Assembly: GCF_030409835.1 (NCBI RefSeq)
Contig: NZ_JAUFQO010000001.1
Span: 558,001-622,000 of the forward strand
Reading direction: 5' to 3'
Source of the DNA: Lutimonas halocynthiae
Lineage (GTDB): Bacteria; Bacteroidota; Bacteroidia; Flavobacteriales; Flavobacteriaceae
Length of the DNA stretch: 64,000 nt
The position numbers and the translations under genes are program-made. Shown one piece after another: positions 1 to 6,715 of this stretch. Below the pieces are notes generated by a model. It saw only the letters and a program-made list of their open reading frames with translations. It searched no databases and was not told the DNA's origin. The first letter of the stretch is position 1. Each line of letters starts with the position of its first letter.

Positions 1-2403
1 CTGTAAAATACGATATAAAGTAATTTCTATTTGTTGATTTTCTATTCTTTCTTGTTTGAAGTTATGTGCAAAATTAAAAGTAATTGATTCAGAACTCTTA
101 TCCATTTGATCAATTAAACTCTCATATGCAGAAATAACTCCAAAATCTATTATTGCTTTAGGCATTAGTGAGTGAGCCACAACTCGACTTTCTTTAATGG
201 AATCTTGCAAATAATTCCAACCTAATTCAAATTTTTCTTTAGCATTATTACCTAATTTATTGAGTTCTTTTTTTGCAGTTTGAAAGTTTAAAGATGCTAT
301 GGTAAGTGTTTGCTGAAGGCCATCGTGTATATCTCTTGAAATTCTACTACGTTCAATATTTTCCGTTTTTAAAACGGCTTCAAGCATTTCCTGAGTTCGT
401 TTTTTATCTGCGGTAATATCTATATGTGTCCCGACCATTCTCATTGGTTTTCCCTCAGTATCTCGCTCTACAATTTTACCTTTTACTTGAATCCAGATGG
501 TATCACCATCTTTCTTTTTCATTTTATACTCATCCAGCAATTGCTTGTCATTGCCTTCAGTCATTAATTTTTGATGATTTTCTTTTAGAACCTCTCTTTG
601 ATTTTCATCCGAAATCCTTTTATAAATCTCTTCTCTGGATTCTTCAAATTCATAAGGGGCGTAACCTAGCATTGTATAAATTGCTGAGCTAAATTTTATG
701 GTATCAGATTTCACATTCCAATCCCATATACCATCATTTGATGCATCTAATGCATATTTATAACGTTCATCACTTACTTTCAAGTTATTGTTAACTTCAA
801 CTATTTTTTGAGTACGCTCCTCAACTTTTTGTTCTAAATTTTCATTTAAATTATTAAGTTCTTGATTCTGGTCTTCAATCGTGTTTTTTTGCTTTTTAAT
901 AAATCTAATTCTATTAAATAGAATACCTGAAAACCCCAATACGATCAGAAGAATTACAAATAAAGTTTGACGTTGATTTTGCGTTTTTTCGAGCGTCGCT
1001 TTTTGAATTTCTCTTTGGCTTTCAAAATAAATACTGTCTTTGAGTGCTTTTTTTTCGTACTCATACTTAAACTCTTGACCTATAATTGCTCGCTTATTAT
1101 CTATAGCTTGTATGCTATCATTTGTGGATACATATAACTTGTATGACTCCAATGCTAGTTTGTCATTTCCTAAAGAATCATATAATTGAAATAAATCAAA
1201 AGAAGCATCTCTAACCTCTGCAATAAACCTATTTCTTGAAGTCTCTAAGCTTTTGTTGAAATAAGCTAAAGCCTGTTTTGTATTACCAATAGCTTTATAG
1301 TATAAGCCCATTCCTCTTTGTGCCATAGCAACTCCTAGAGTATAATTTATCTCTTCAGAAATAGTTAATGAACGTGATAAGTTTTTATAAGCTTCCGGAT
1401 AGTTTTTGAGGTGTATTTGAATTTTACCTATTTCTCTTAGCGCTCGACCTATAAACGCTTTATTACCAATTTCCTCAGAAATTAAAAGACTTCTGTTTAA
1501 ATATTCAAGTGCTTTATCTTGGTCTTTGTATTTTACAGAGGCTTCACCCAAATTTGCTAAAACCTTAGCAAGACCTTCTTTATTGTTTAATTTTTCATTT
1601 AGTTCTAATGCCTTATACGTATGCTCTAAAAATTGTTCTTTATTTTCCAGGTCGTAATGTAAACTTGCTATATTGATATGGTCTGTGGCAGCACTTGCTT
1701 CATCTCCATTTTTTTCATGGTAAGCTAATTGTTTCTGGAACAATTCTATAGCCATAGATAAATCACCTTTCCTTTTCTTTAAAAGCGCTAAATTAGTTGA
1801 AGAAGCGGTAGTATTCATTCCTAGTTCTTCGTATAAGCTAATACACTGTTCAAAACAGGCTTCTGCAGATGGATAGTCGTTCTTATAAATATAAACAATA
1901 CCAATGTTGTTTAAGTTATTTGCCACTTGTTCTTTATCGTTTAACGCTTTTGATACTTCTATTGCTTTACGATAATAAACAATGGTACTATCATACTCAT
2001 ACTTTTTATTCGTAACCAATCCAAACCTGGTATATGCTAGTGCAATACTTGAACTATCTCCATTTTGTATGGCAGTTTCAAAAGCTTCAGTATTTATTCT
2101 ATTGGCAGTATCAAAGTCTCCTTTTTTATAATATACAGACCATATTACTCGTTTAGATTTAACTTTATATTCTTCTAGTCCTTTAGCATAGGCAAAATCA
2201 TAAGCTTTTTCAGCATAAAACAGGGAACTATCGGCGTTTGTTTTATTATACTTTTTAGCATATTCAGTCAATGCTTTTACCCGAATTTCATTTGATTGCT
2301 TTTTATCTTCCCAAACATTCCATAAGGAATCTAAATGTTGCTGCCCGAAACAAGGGGTTACCAATAAAATAGTAATTGTGACTAATGTGATACTGTGTCT
2401 CAT
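1..2403 (-). CDS. Sensor histidine kinase with TPR, TM, PAS and HisKA_3 domains (C-terminus cut by window edge)
   Basis: The minus frame is open from an ATG at 2403 to base 1 (801 codons) and continues past the edge. A signal peptide (ending near TPCFGQQ) is followed by about 320 residues of TPR-like repeats, a single membrane segment near residues 478-500 (QTLFVILLIVLGFSGILF), a short coiled coil, a PAS/PAC domain at about 545-665 (DASNDGIWDWNV ... GTHIDITADKKRTQ), and the dimerisation/phosphoacceptor motif ERSRISRDIHDGLQQTL with the His near residue 692. That motif is typical of the HisKA_3 (NarX/DegS-like) class, whose partners are usually LuxR/NarL-type response regulators. The HATPase domain should lie beyond the left edge. 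The gene points away from the stress island at 2754-7571, and I infer it may control that island; nothing in the sequence proves it. Confidence 0.9.
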   Translation of the reverse strand, partial: MRHSITLVTITILLVTPCFGQQHLDSLWNVWEDKKQSNEIRVKALTEYAKKYNKTNADSSLFYAEKAYDFAYAKGLEEYKVKSKRVIWSVYYKKGDFDTANRINTEAFETAIQNGDSSSIALAYTRFGLVTNKKYEYDSTIVYYRKAIEVSKALNDKEQVANNLNNIGIVYIYKNDYPSAEACFEQCISLYEELGMNTTASSTNLALLKKRKGDLSMAIELFQKQLAYHEKNGDEASAATDHINIASLHYDLENKEQFLEHTYKALELNEKLNNKEGLAKVLANLGEASVKYKDQDKALEYLNRSLLISEEIGNKAFIGRALREIGKIQIHLKNYPEAYKNLSRSLTISEEINYTLGVAMAQRGMGLYYKAIGNTKQALAYFNKSLETSRNRFIAEVRDASFDLFQLYDSLGNDKLALESYKLYVSTNDSIQAIDNKRAIIGQEFKYEYEKKALKDSIYFESQREIQKATLEKTQNQRQTLFVILLIVLGFSGILFNRIRFIKKQKNTIEDQNQELNNLNENLEQKVEERTQKIVEVNNNLKVSDERYKYALDASNDGIWDWNVKSDTIKFSSAIYTMLGYAPYEFEESREEIYKRISDENQREVLKENHQKLMTEGNDKQLLDEYKMKKKDGDTIWIQVKGKIVERDTEGKPMRMVGTHIDITADKKRTQEMLEAVLKTENIERSRISRDIHDGLQQTLTIASLNFQTAKKELNKLGNNAKEKFELGWNYLQDSIKESRVVAHSLMPKAIIDFGVISAYESLIDQMDKSSESITFNFAHNFKQERIENQQIEITLYRILQ

Positions 2404-2753
2404 TCTTTATATTTCCTTTATTTCGTCAGTCAATTTAATTGAATATTACCTGGCGGGATTCTTCTTAGCGTTATCGCAATTATGTTTGAAAAAAGAATTT
2501 TTATCAATAAAGTAATCTTAATTAAAATTGATGATTCTCTTTCTAGAATCTAATATAGGTAATACTCATAGAAAGACCATTTCGAATAATATGGTTTTTG
2601 TAGTATCAACAGGATTTTTAGAAAACACAAAGAAGTCAAATGTTTTATTAGAAGGTTTTTATATGATCTATAACCTTTGTTCATGACTTATTCTATTAAT
2701 TAAGAATAGAATCCTTTCCAACTATTAAGAAAAACACTTAAATAATTATAAGA
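2404..2753. other. AT-rich gap between the kinase and the stress island
   Basis: This 350-base gap separates the divergent kinase from the first stress promoter. I see no convincing ORF, no RNA gene and no clear TAnnTTTG element for the kinase on the minus strand. A sequence TATAGGTAATACTCAT near 2554 resembles half of the palindrome found at 2754 but has no second arm. Confidence 0.5.
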
Positions 2754-2824
2754 TAGGTAATTCACCTAATTATTATGATTAGGTGATTGGCTGATAGTTA
2801 CAGCTGTGTTTTAATAGACCTTTG
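2754..2824 (+). promoter_or_regulatory. Composite stress promoter, copy 1 (two dyads plus -7 box)
   Basis: Dyad 1 TAGGTAATTCACCTA is at 2754-2768, dyad 2 TTAGGTGATTGGCTGA at 2779-2794, and a weak -7 box GACCTTTG at 2817-2824. The offsets (25 and 63 bp from dyad 1) are identical in all five copies of the island. No TTG -33 element lies at normal spacing, which suggests activator dependence. The -7 box lies 47 bp before the ATG at 2871 and rules out the longer ORF start at 2787. Confidence 0.85.
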
Positions 2825-2870
2825 TCTTGTTAAAAGAAACAAACAACAATTAAATTCTAATTCAAACATT

Positions 2871-3233
2871 ATGAACACAAATCAATTAAAAGGGAAAGTA
2901 GAAAAAATACAAGGAGATGCAAAAATCTGGTTAGATCAAAAAACAAATAATCGAAAAATGGAAATTGAAGACAATATTCATGTAGCAAATGGAAAATTAA
3001 TAAAACAAAAAGAGAAGGCCATGGAGCAATATGAAAAAGCAAAAAACACTATGGAGAACAGAACCGAAGAAGTTCGTAATAAGGCTCAACTAAAATGGGA
3101 TAAGTTAAAGAATGATGATATCAGGGAATTGGATAAGAGTTTCGAAAAATTCGCTAGTAAATTAAAAGAAAAATACAATCATACTCAAGAAGAGACCAAC
3201 TCTCAAATAAGAGAATTTATGAATCAATTTTAA
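2871..3233 (+). CDS. CsbD-like stress protein, 120 aa
   Basis: The N-terminal part (NQLKGKVEKIQGDAKIWLDQ) and the C-terminal part (KWDKLKNDDIRELDKSFEKF ... KLKEKYNHTQEE) each resemble the CsbD fold signature (KGKxxQxxGxxKxxWxxLTDDD ... LxxRYGxSxEEA). The protein therefore looks like a CsbD module split or duplicated around a charged helical middle. It is strongly hydrophilic, without a signal peptide, so probably cytosolic. It is a paralogue of the 120-residue protein at 6161 with identical length. The ATG at 2871 was chosen because the upstream -7 box lies inside the longer ORF. The HdeD-like gene follows 41 nt later, so the two probably form one transcript. CsbD proteins are general-stress proteins of unknown biochemical role. 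Confidence 0.8.
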   Translation: MNTNQLKGKVEKIQGDAKIWLDQKTNNRKMEIEDNIHVANGKLIKQKEKAMEQYEKAKNTMENRTEEVRNKAQLKWDKLKNDDIRELDKSFEKFASKLKEKYNHTQEETNSQIREFMNQF

Positions 3234-3274
3234 TAATAAATAAACAAAATAATTAATATCAAAAAACAATAATT

Positions 3275-3982
3275 ATGTCAAACATTATCTCACAATCAAT
3301 CAAAACAATTAAACACTGGTGGTTATTTTTATTATCAGGTATATTTTTAATCTTGGGTAGCATTTATGTATTTTCTACTCCACAGGAAAGTTATTTGTCA
3401 TTAGCCTGGTTATTCAGTCTTTTAGTATTCGCAAACGGTATTTCAAATGTTATTTTTTCAATTGCCAATAGCAAGCAACTTAAAGGATGGGGTTGGTATT
3501 TAACTGGTGGAATATTTGAAGTTTTAATAGGAGTATTATTACTATCATATCCTGCTATAACCATTATCTTACTTCCTGTATTTGTTGGGTTCTGGTTGTT
3601 ATTTAGGGGTATAAATATGATTGGAAACTCTTTTGAACTTAAAGATCTAGGGGTCCTGGATTGGGGTTGGTTTCTACTATTGGGAGTAGCCTTAGTGGTA
3701 GTGGCAACTTCAATGATTTTACTGCCAATTATTGGTCACTTAACTGTCATTATTTTAACAGGATTTGGTTTATTCATCTTAGGATTAGCTAATATTATGT
3801 TAGCATTTAAATTAAAAAAAGTGAAGTCTTTAACCCTCGATAAGGTCAGTCAATTTAAACGTCAAATAAAATCTCATTTCGATAACCTTAAAAAGGAAGT
3901 TGTCAATAGCTATGAAAGATTGAGCGAAGAAGAAAAATTAAAAATAGATCAGGCTATTGAAGAGTTCGAAGCAAATTCTTAG
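3275..3982 (+). CDS. HdeD/DUF308-family membrane protein with charged C-terminal tail, 235 aa
   Basis: Six hydrophobic segments fill residues about 14-178 (WWLFLLSGIFLILGSIYVF first), in the paired-helix pattern of the DUF308/HdeD family, with family-like turns such as GWGWYLTGGIFEVLIGVLLL. Residues 180-235 form a highly charged, probably helical cytosolic tail (FKRQIKSHFDNLKKEVVNSY) that plain HdeD proteins lack. HdeD is linked to acid resistance in E. coli; the role here is only inferred as envelope stress. It is the second gene of the copy-1 unit and is followed by a terminator. Confidence 0.8.
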   Translation: MSNIISQSIKTIKHWWLFLLSGIFLILGSIYVFSTPQESYLSLAWLFSLLVFANGISNVIFSIANSKQLKGWGWYLTGGIFEVLIGVLLLSYPAITIILLPVFVGFWLLFRGINMIGNSFELKDLGVLDWGWFLLLGVALVVVATSMILLPIIGHLTVIILTGFGLFILGLANIMLAFKLKKVKSLTLDKVSQFKRQIKSHFDNLKKEVVNSYERLSEEEKLKIDQAIEEFEANS

Positions 3983-4004
3983 GGTTTAATCAAGCAAAAT
4001 CCAT

Positions 4005-4040
4005 TCTAAAAAAAGGCACCTTATCAGGTGTCTTTTTTTA
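4005..4040 (+). terminator. Rho-independent terminator after the first stress unit
   Basis: GGCACC pairs with GGTGTC around the loop TTATCA, with an A-run before and seven T after the stem. It ends the csbD-like/HdeD-like transcript. Confidence 0.85.
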
Positions 4041-4120
4041 TACAATTACAATTCTTTAGTCTACCTATAGACAGTATAGTTGATAATCATTTCCATTTTA
4101 AAAAGCCTGGATGTTATGGA

Positions 4121-4191
4121 TAGGTAATTTGCCTAAATATTTTGATTAGGTGATTGGCTGAGAGACAACTTTGGTTAATAGTGAATCTTTG
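4121..4191 (+). promoter_or_regulatory. Composite stress promoter, copy 2
   Basis: Dyad 1 TAGGTAATTTGCCTA is at 4121-4135, dyad 2 TTAGGTGATTGGCTGA at 4146-4161 (identical to copy 1), and the -7 box AATCTTTG at 4184-4191 followed by TAGTGTTAA. Spacing is the same 25 and 63 bp as in the other copies. It drives the genes at 4236 and 4865. Confidence 0.85.
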
Positions 4192-4235
4192 TAGTGTTAA
4201 TAAAAACAAACAATAATCTTTAAACAAATAGAATT

Positions 4236-4796
4236 ATGAAAACAAGTAAAACAGTATCAGAAGTAGTTAAGAAATCATTTAAGAAAATAATGGCCGTAGG
4301 AATTTTAATCGCAATACTTGGAGTTATTGCTCTTATTTATCCTGAAGGATTTGGAAAAGTATCGGTAAAAACAATCGGCGTATTTATGGTAATCGGTGGA
4401 ATATTAAGGTTAATATTTGCCATCACTTCATTTTCAATGGGAACATTATTCTCTCGTTACCTTTATGGAATATTAATGATCATTGCTGGTGTTTGGGTTG
4501 TAGGAAATCCTGATATGGGATTAGAAGCCCTAACAATTGTAATGGCTGTTTATTTTATCATAGATGGTTTAACTCAATTAATGTACTCATTTTCTCTGAT
4601 GCCAATAGGCGGTGGAGTATTCTTATTATTAAGTGGTATTGTAGGAATAGTTTTAGGTGTTCTGATTTTTATGAATTTCCCGGAATCTAGTACATATGCA
4701 ATTGGGATCTATTTAGGTATTAAACTTTTGATAGATGGTATCACATTAGGATTAACAGGAAGAGCCGTTTACAAAACAGTGGAGCTTAAGGCATAA
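4236..4796 (+). CDS. HdeD/DUF308-family membrane protein, 186 aa
   Basis: The protein is almost entirely six transmembrane helices, with the typical DUF308 phrases IAILGVIALIYPEGFGKVSV, GILMIIAGVWVVGNP and LSGIVGIVLGVLIFMNFP. Its length is normal for HdeD (about 180-190 aa), and it lacks the charged tail of the paralogue at 3275. It is the first gene of the unit driven by copy 2 and lies 68 nt before the Bax-inhibitor gene. The start ATG follows an A-rich leader of about 40 nt, as in the other island genes. Function is inferred as membrane or acid stress protection from the family only. Confidence 0.85.
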   Translation: MKTSKTVSEVVKKSFKKIMAVGILIAILGVIALIYPEGFGKVSVKTIGVFMVIGGILRLIFAITSFSMGTLFSRYLYGILMIIAGVWVVGNPDMGLEALTIVMAVYFIIDGLTQLMYSFSLMPIGGGVFLLLSGIVGIVLGVLIFMNFPESSTYAIGIYLGIKLLIDGITLGLTGRAVYKTVELKA

Positions 4797-4864
4797 AGGA
4801 CTCAATAAGAAAAATACCTGCTGAAGAACAAAGAATTATTAAAATAAACTTAAAACAAATCACA

Positions 4865-5551
4865 ATGGAAATAAATACTATTAAAATCGAACAAAACAAT
4901 TACATTACTAAAGTGTATAGTTGGATGGCACTTGCTTTATCCATAACAGGAATTGTCGCCTCATTAACGTATAATAATACCTCCTTTTTTGAAGTCATTG
5001 TAAATAACAATATTGCATTTTATGGATTATTAATCGCTCAATTTGCTTGTGTCGCCTATTTAAGCTCAGCAATTAGAAAAATGTCGGTTAAAACAGCAAC
5101 AATTGTTTTTGTAGGGTATTCTATTTTAAATGGAATAACTTTTTCTATATTTTTTGAAGCTTTTACAGGTGAATCTATTGCCACTTCATTTTTTGTTACT
5201 GCGGCAACTTTTGCTGTAATGAGCATAGTAGGTTATGTAACTAAAAGCGATCTAACGAGGTTGGGAAATTTTGCTTTTATGGCTTTAATAGGATTAATAA
5301 TTCTTTCAGTAATCAATCTGTTTTCACATAATGACATGCTATTTCAATTCAGTAATTATGCAGGAGTTCTCGTTTTTATAGGTTTATTGGCTCATGATAC
5401 TCAAAAGATAAAACAGTTCAATGTAATCGGAAACGACGGAACCGATGAAAACGAAAAGGAAGCAATTATGGGGGCATTGACCTTATATTTGGATTTCATT
5501 AATCTTTTTCAATATTTTTTAAATTTATTCGGAAACAGAAAATCAGAATAA
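4865..5551 (+). CDS. Bax inhibitor-1 (BI-1/YccA) family membrane protein, 228 aa
   Basis: There are seven hydrophobic segments and the family's C-terminal signature: AHDTQKIK after helix 6, then TLYLDFINLFQYFLNLFG. The length is typical. Bacterial BI-1 homologues (for example YetJ) are pH-sensitive calcium leak channels, with conserved Asp residues in the last helices; the Asp of AHDTQ and the Asp of LYLDF are both present. This family often interacts with membrane proteases or stress pathways. It is the second gene of the copy-2 unit, followed at once by a terminator. Confidence 0.9.
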   Translation: MEINTIKIEQNNYITKVYSWMALALSITGIVASLTYNNTSFFEVIVNNNIAFYGLLIAQFACVAYLSSAIRKMSVKTATIVFVGYSILNGITFSIFFEAFTGESIATSFFVTAATFAVMSIVGYVTKSDLTRLGNFAFMALIGLIILSVINLFSHNDMLFQFSNYAGVLVFIGLLAHDTQKIKQFNVIGNDGTDENEKEAIMGALTLYLDFINLFQYFLNLFGNRKSE

Positions 5552-5568
5552 TATACTTGAATCCAAAG

Positions 5569-5593
5569 AACACCCAATTCGGGTGTTTTTTTT
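5569..5593 (+). terminator. Rho-independent terminator after BI-1 gene
   Basis: AACACCC and GGGTGTT form a perfect 7-bp stem around AATTC, followed by a run of T. Confidence 0.9.
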
Positions 5594-5609
5594 GAAAACA
5601 TTTTTCTGC

Positions 5610-5680
5610 TAAGTAATTCACCTAGTTCAATGAAATAGGCTTTTCACCAATGTCACACAGGTATATGAGGCATATATTTG
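5610..5680 (+). promoter_or_regulatory. Composite stress promoter, copy 3
   Basis: Dyad 1 TAAGTAATTCACCTA is at 5610-5624, dyad 2 ATAGGCTTTTCACCAA at 5635-5650 (the most degenerate copy), and a perfect -7 box TATATTTG at 5673-5680 followed by TAGTGTAAA. The spacing is preserved at 25 and 63 bp. It serves only the small ORF at 5727. Confidence 0.8.
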
Positions 5681-5726
5681 TAGTGTAAAACAATAACAAT
5701 TAAACAATAACAATAAAACTATAACC

Positions 5727-5822
5727 ATGAAAAATTTAATGAACACTTTAGAAACACCAATCGATATTATAAACGTATATATCATGTATTTTACAGGTAA
5801 AGTAAAACTTCCAATTATGTAA
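5727..5822 (+). CDS. 31-residue small protein in its own stress transcription unit
   Basis: ATG at 5727 opens a 31-codon frame: MKNLMNTLETPIDIINVY, then IMYFTGKVKLPIM, then TAA. The ATG follows a C/A-rich leader like those of the neighbouring genes, about 47 nt after the -7 box, and a strong terminator lies 40 nt after the stop. The middle (PIDIINVYIMYFTG) could be a short amphipathic or membrane-associated helix. I do not recognise the family. The alternative is a small regulatory RNA with a fortuitous ORF, but the ATG position and leader match the coding units on either side. Confidence 0.65.
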   Translation: MKNLMNTLETPIDIINVYIMYFTGKVKLPIM

Positions 5823-5862
5823 AAAAACCACTTATAAAATTATTTGAATTAGTTACTAAACA

Positions 5863-5888
5863 AACATCCTTTCGGATGTTTTTTTTTT
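5863..5888 (+). terminator. Rho-independent terminator after the small ORF
   Basis: AACATCC (5863-5869) pairs perfectly with GGATGTT (5874-5880) around TTTC, followed by eight more T. Confidence 0.92.
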
Positions 5889-5910
5889 GATCGTATTCTA
5901 AATTATTTAC

Positions 5911-5956
5911 TTAGGAAAGCCTAATAGTTCATTTGTTATTGGATTAATTATTTCTG
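5911..5956 (+). promoter_or_regulatory. Possible degenerate half copy of the stress promoter
   Basis: TTAGGAAAGCCTAA at 5911-5924 is a clean palindrome resembling dyad 2. At the dyad 2 to -7 distance of the five good copies (38 bp) lies TATTTCTG, one mismatch from TAnnTTTG. No recognisable dyad 1 lies 25 bp upstream. Nothing obviously coding follows before 6041. Confidence 0.25.
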
Positions 5957-6040
5957 TCACACTCTTGGGATCTGCAATGAGATTGCTATTGAATGTCCTC
6001 TGGTTATGAATAGGTATTCTGTTATTATGAGTCTTTTTTA

Positions 6041-6111
6041 TAGGTGATTTACCTAATCCATTGATTTAGGCATTACCCTAATAGACAAACTCTTAGGTGA
6101 CTATATATTTG
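6041..6111 (+). promoter_or_regulatory. Composite stress promoter, copy 4
   Basis: Dyad 1 TAGGTGATTTACCTA is at 6041-6055, dyad 2 TTAGGCATTACCCTAA at 6066-6081, and -7 box TATATTTG at 6104-6111. It has the same 25/63 spacing and serves the CsbD-like gene at 6161. Confidence 0.87.
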
Positions 6112-6160
6112 TCGTATACAAACAGAGCAAATAAACTATAAACAATTAAAAACTATTATC

Positions 6161-6523
6161 ATGAACAAAAATCAATTTGAAGGAAAACTAAATCAAGTTA
6201 CAGGAGATGCAAAAATCTGGTTAGGACACTTAACTGACAATTCTAAAACAGCATATTCTGGAACTGCAGACAAACTAAAAGGTAATATCCAGGAAGATCT
6301 AGGAGATGCTCAGGCTAAATTTGAAAAAGCAAAAAATGCTTTTGAAACCAAAACTGAAGAAATCAATAATGACATTCAAACCAAATGGAATAAATTTACA
6401 AATGAAGATGTAAAGGAAATCAACGGAAGTTTCGAGACTTTCGCTGCTAAAATCAAAGATAAATACAATAAAAGCCAGGATGAGGCACATACTCAAATAA
6501 GAGAGTTCATGTCTAAATTCTAA
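6161..6523 (+). CDS. CsbD-like stress protein, 120 aa (paralogue)
   Basis: Like the 2871 gene, it begins with MNKNQFEGKLNQVTGDAKIW and ends with a CsbD-like half (KWNKFTNEDVKEINGSFETF, then KIKDKYNKSQDEAHTQIREF). The central part (DKLKGNIQEDLGDAQAKFEK) is also CsbD-like, so the protein may hold more than one module. Both paralogues are exactly 120 residues, and their ends are much more alike than their centres. It is a monocistronic unit with its own promoter (copy 4) and terminator. Predicted cytosolic, helical, highly charged; biochemical role unknown in this family. Confidence 0.82.
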   Translation: MNKNQFEGKLNQVTGDAKIWLGHLTDNSKTAYSGTADKLKGNIQEDLGDAQAKFEKAKNAFETKTEEINNDIQTKWNKFTNEDVKEINGSFETFAAKIKDKYNKSQDEAHTQIREFMSKF

Positions 6524-6551
6524 GACAGAAATCAAAAAATCACTTAACTCT

Positions 6552-6585
6552 AAAATAGAGCGCTATCAGCGCTCTATTTTTTTTT
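6552..6585 (+). terminator. Rho-independent terminator after the second CsbD-like gene
   Basis: AAATAGAGCGC and GCGCTCTATTT form an 11-bp stem around TATCA, followed by a T-run. Confidence 0.93.
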
Positions 6586-6594
6586 CATCTATCA

Positions 6595-6665
6595 TAGGTA
6601 ATTCACCTAATCTATTCATTTAGGCATTACCCTAATAGGCAGACTCTTAAGTGACTATATCTTTG
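6595..6665 (+). promoter_or_regulatory. Composite stress promoter, copy 5
   Basis: Dyad 1 TAGGTAATTCACCTA is at 6595-6609 (identical to copy 1), dyad 2 TTAGGCATTACCCTAA at 6620-6635 (identical to copy 4), and -7 box TATCTTTG at 6658-6665 followed by TAGTGTACAAACAGAG. It starts 10 bp after the preceding terminator and serves the DUF1269 gene. Confidence 0.88.
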
Positions 6666-6715
6666 TAGTGTACAAACAGAGTAAATATAATTTAAACAAC
6701 CTAAAAACTATTATT

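Noticed and set aside
2787-2870. N-terminal extension of the first CsbD-like protein (28 extra residues)
   Set aside because: It would place the -7 box and predicted transcription start inside the coding frame; the ATG at 2871 matches the paralogue's start.
6299-6535. Minus-strand ORF opposite the second CsbD-like gene
   Set aside because: It is the antisense of a clear CsbD-like frame, has no promoter and no family resemblance.
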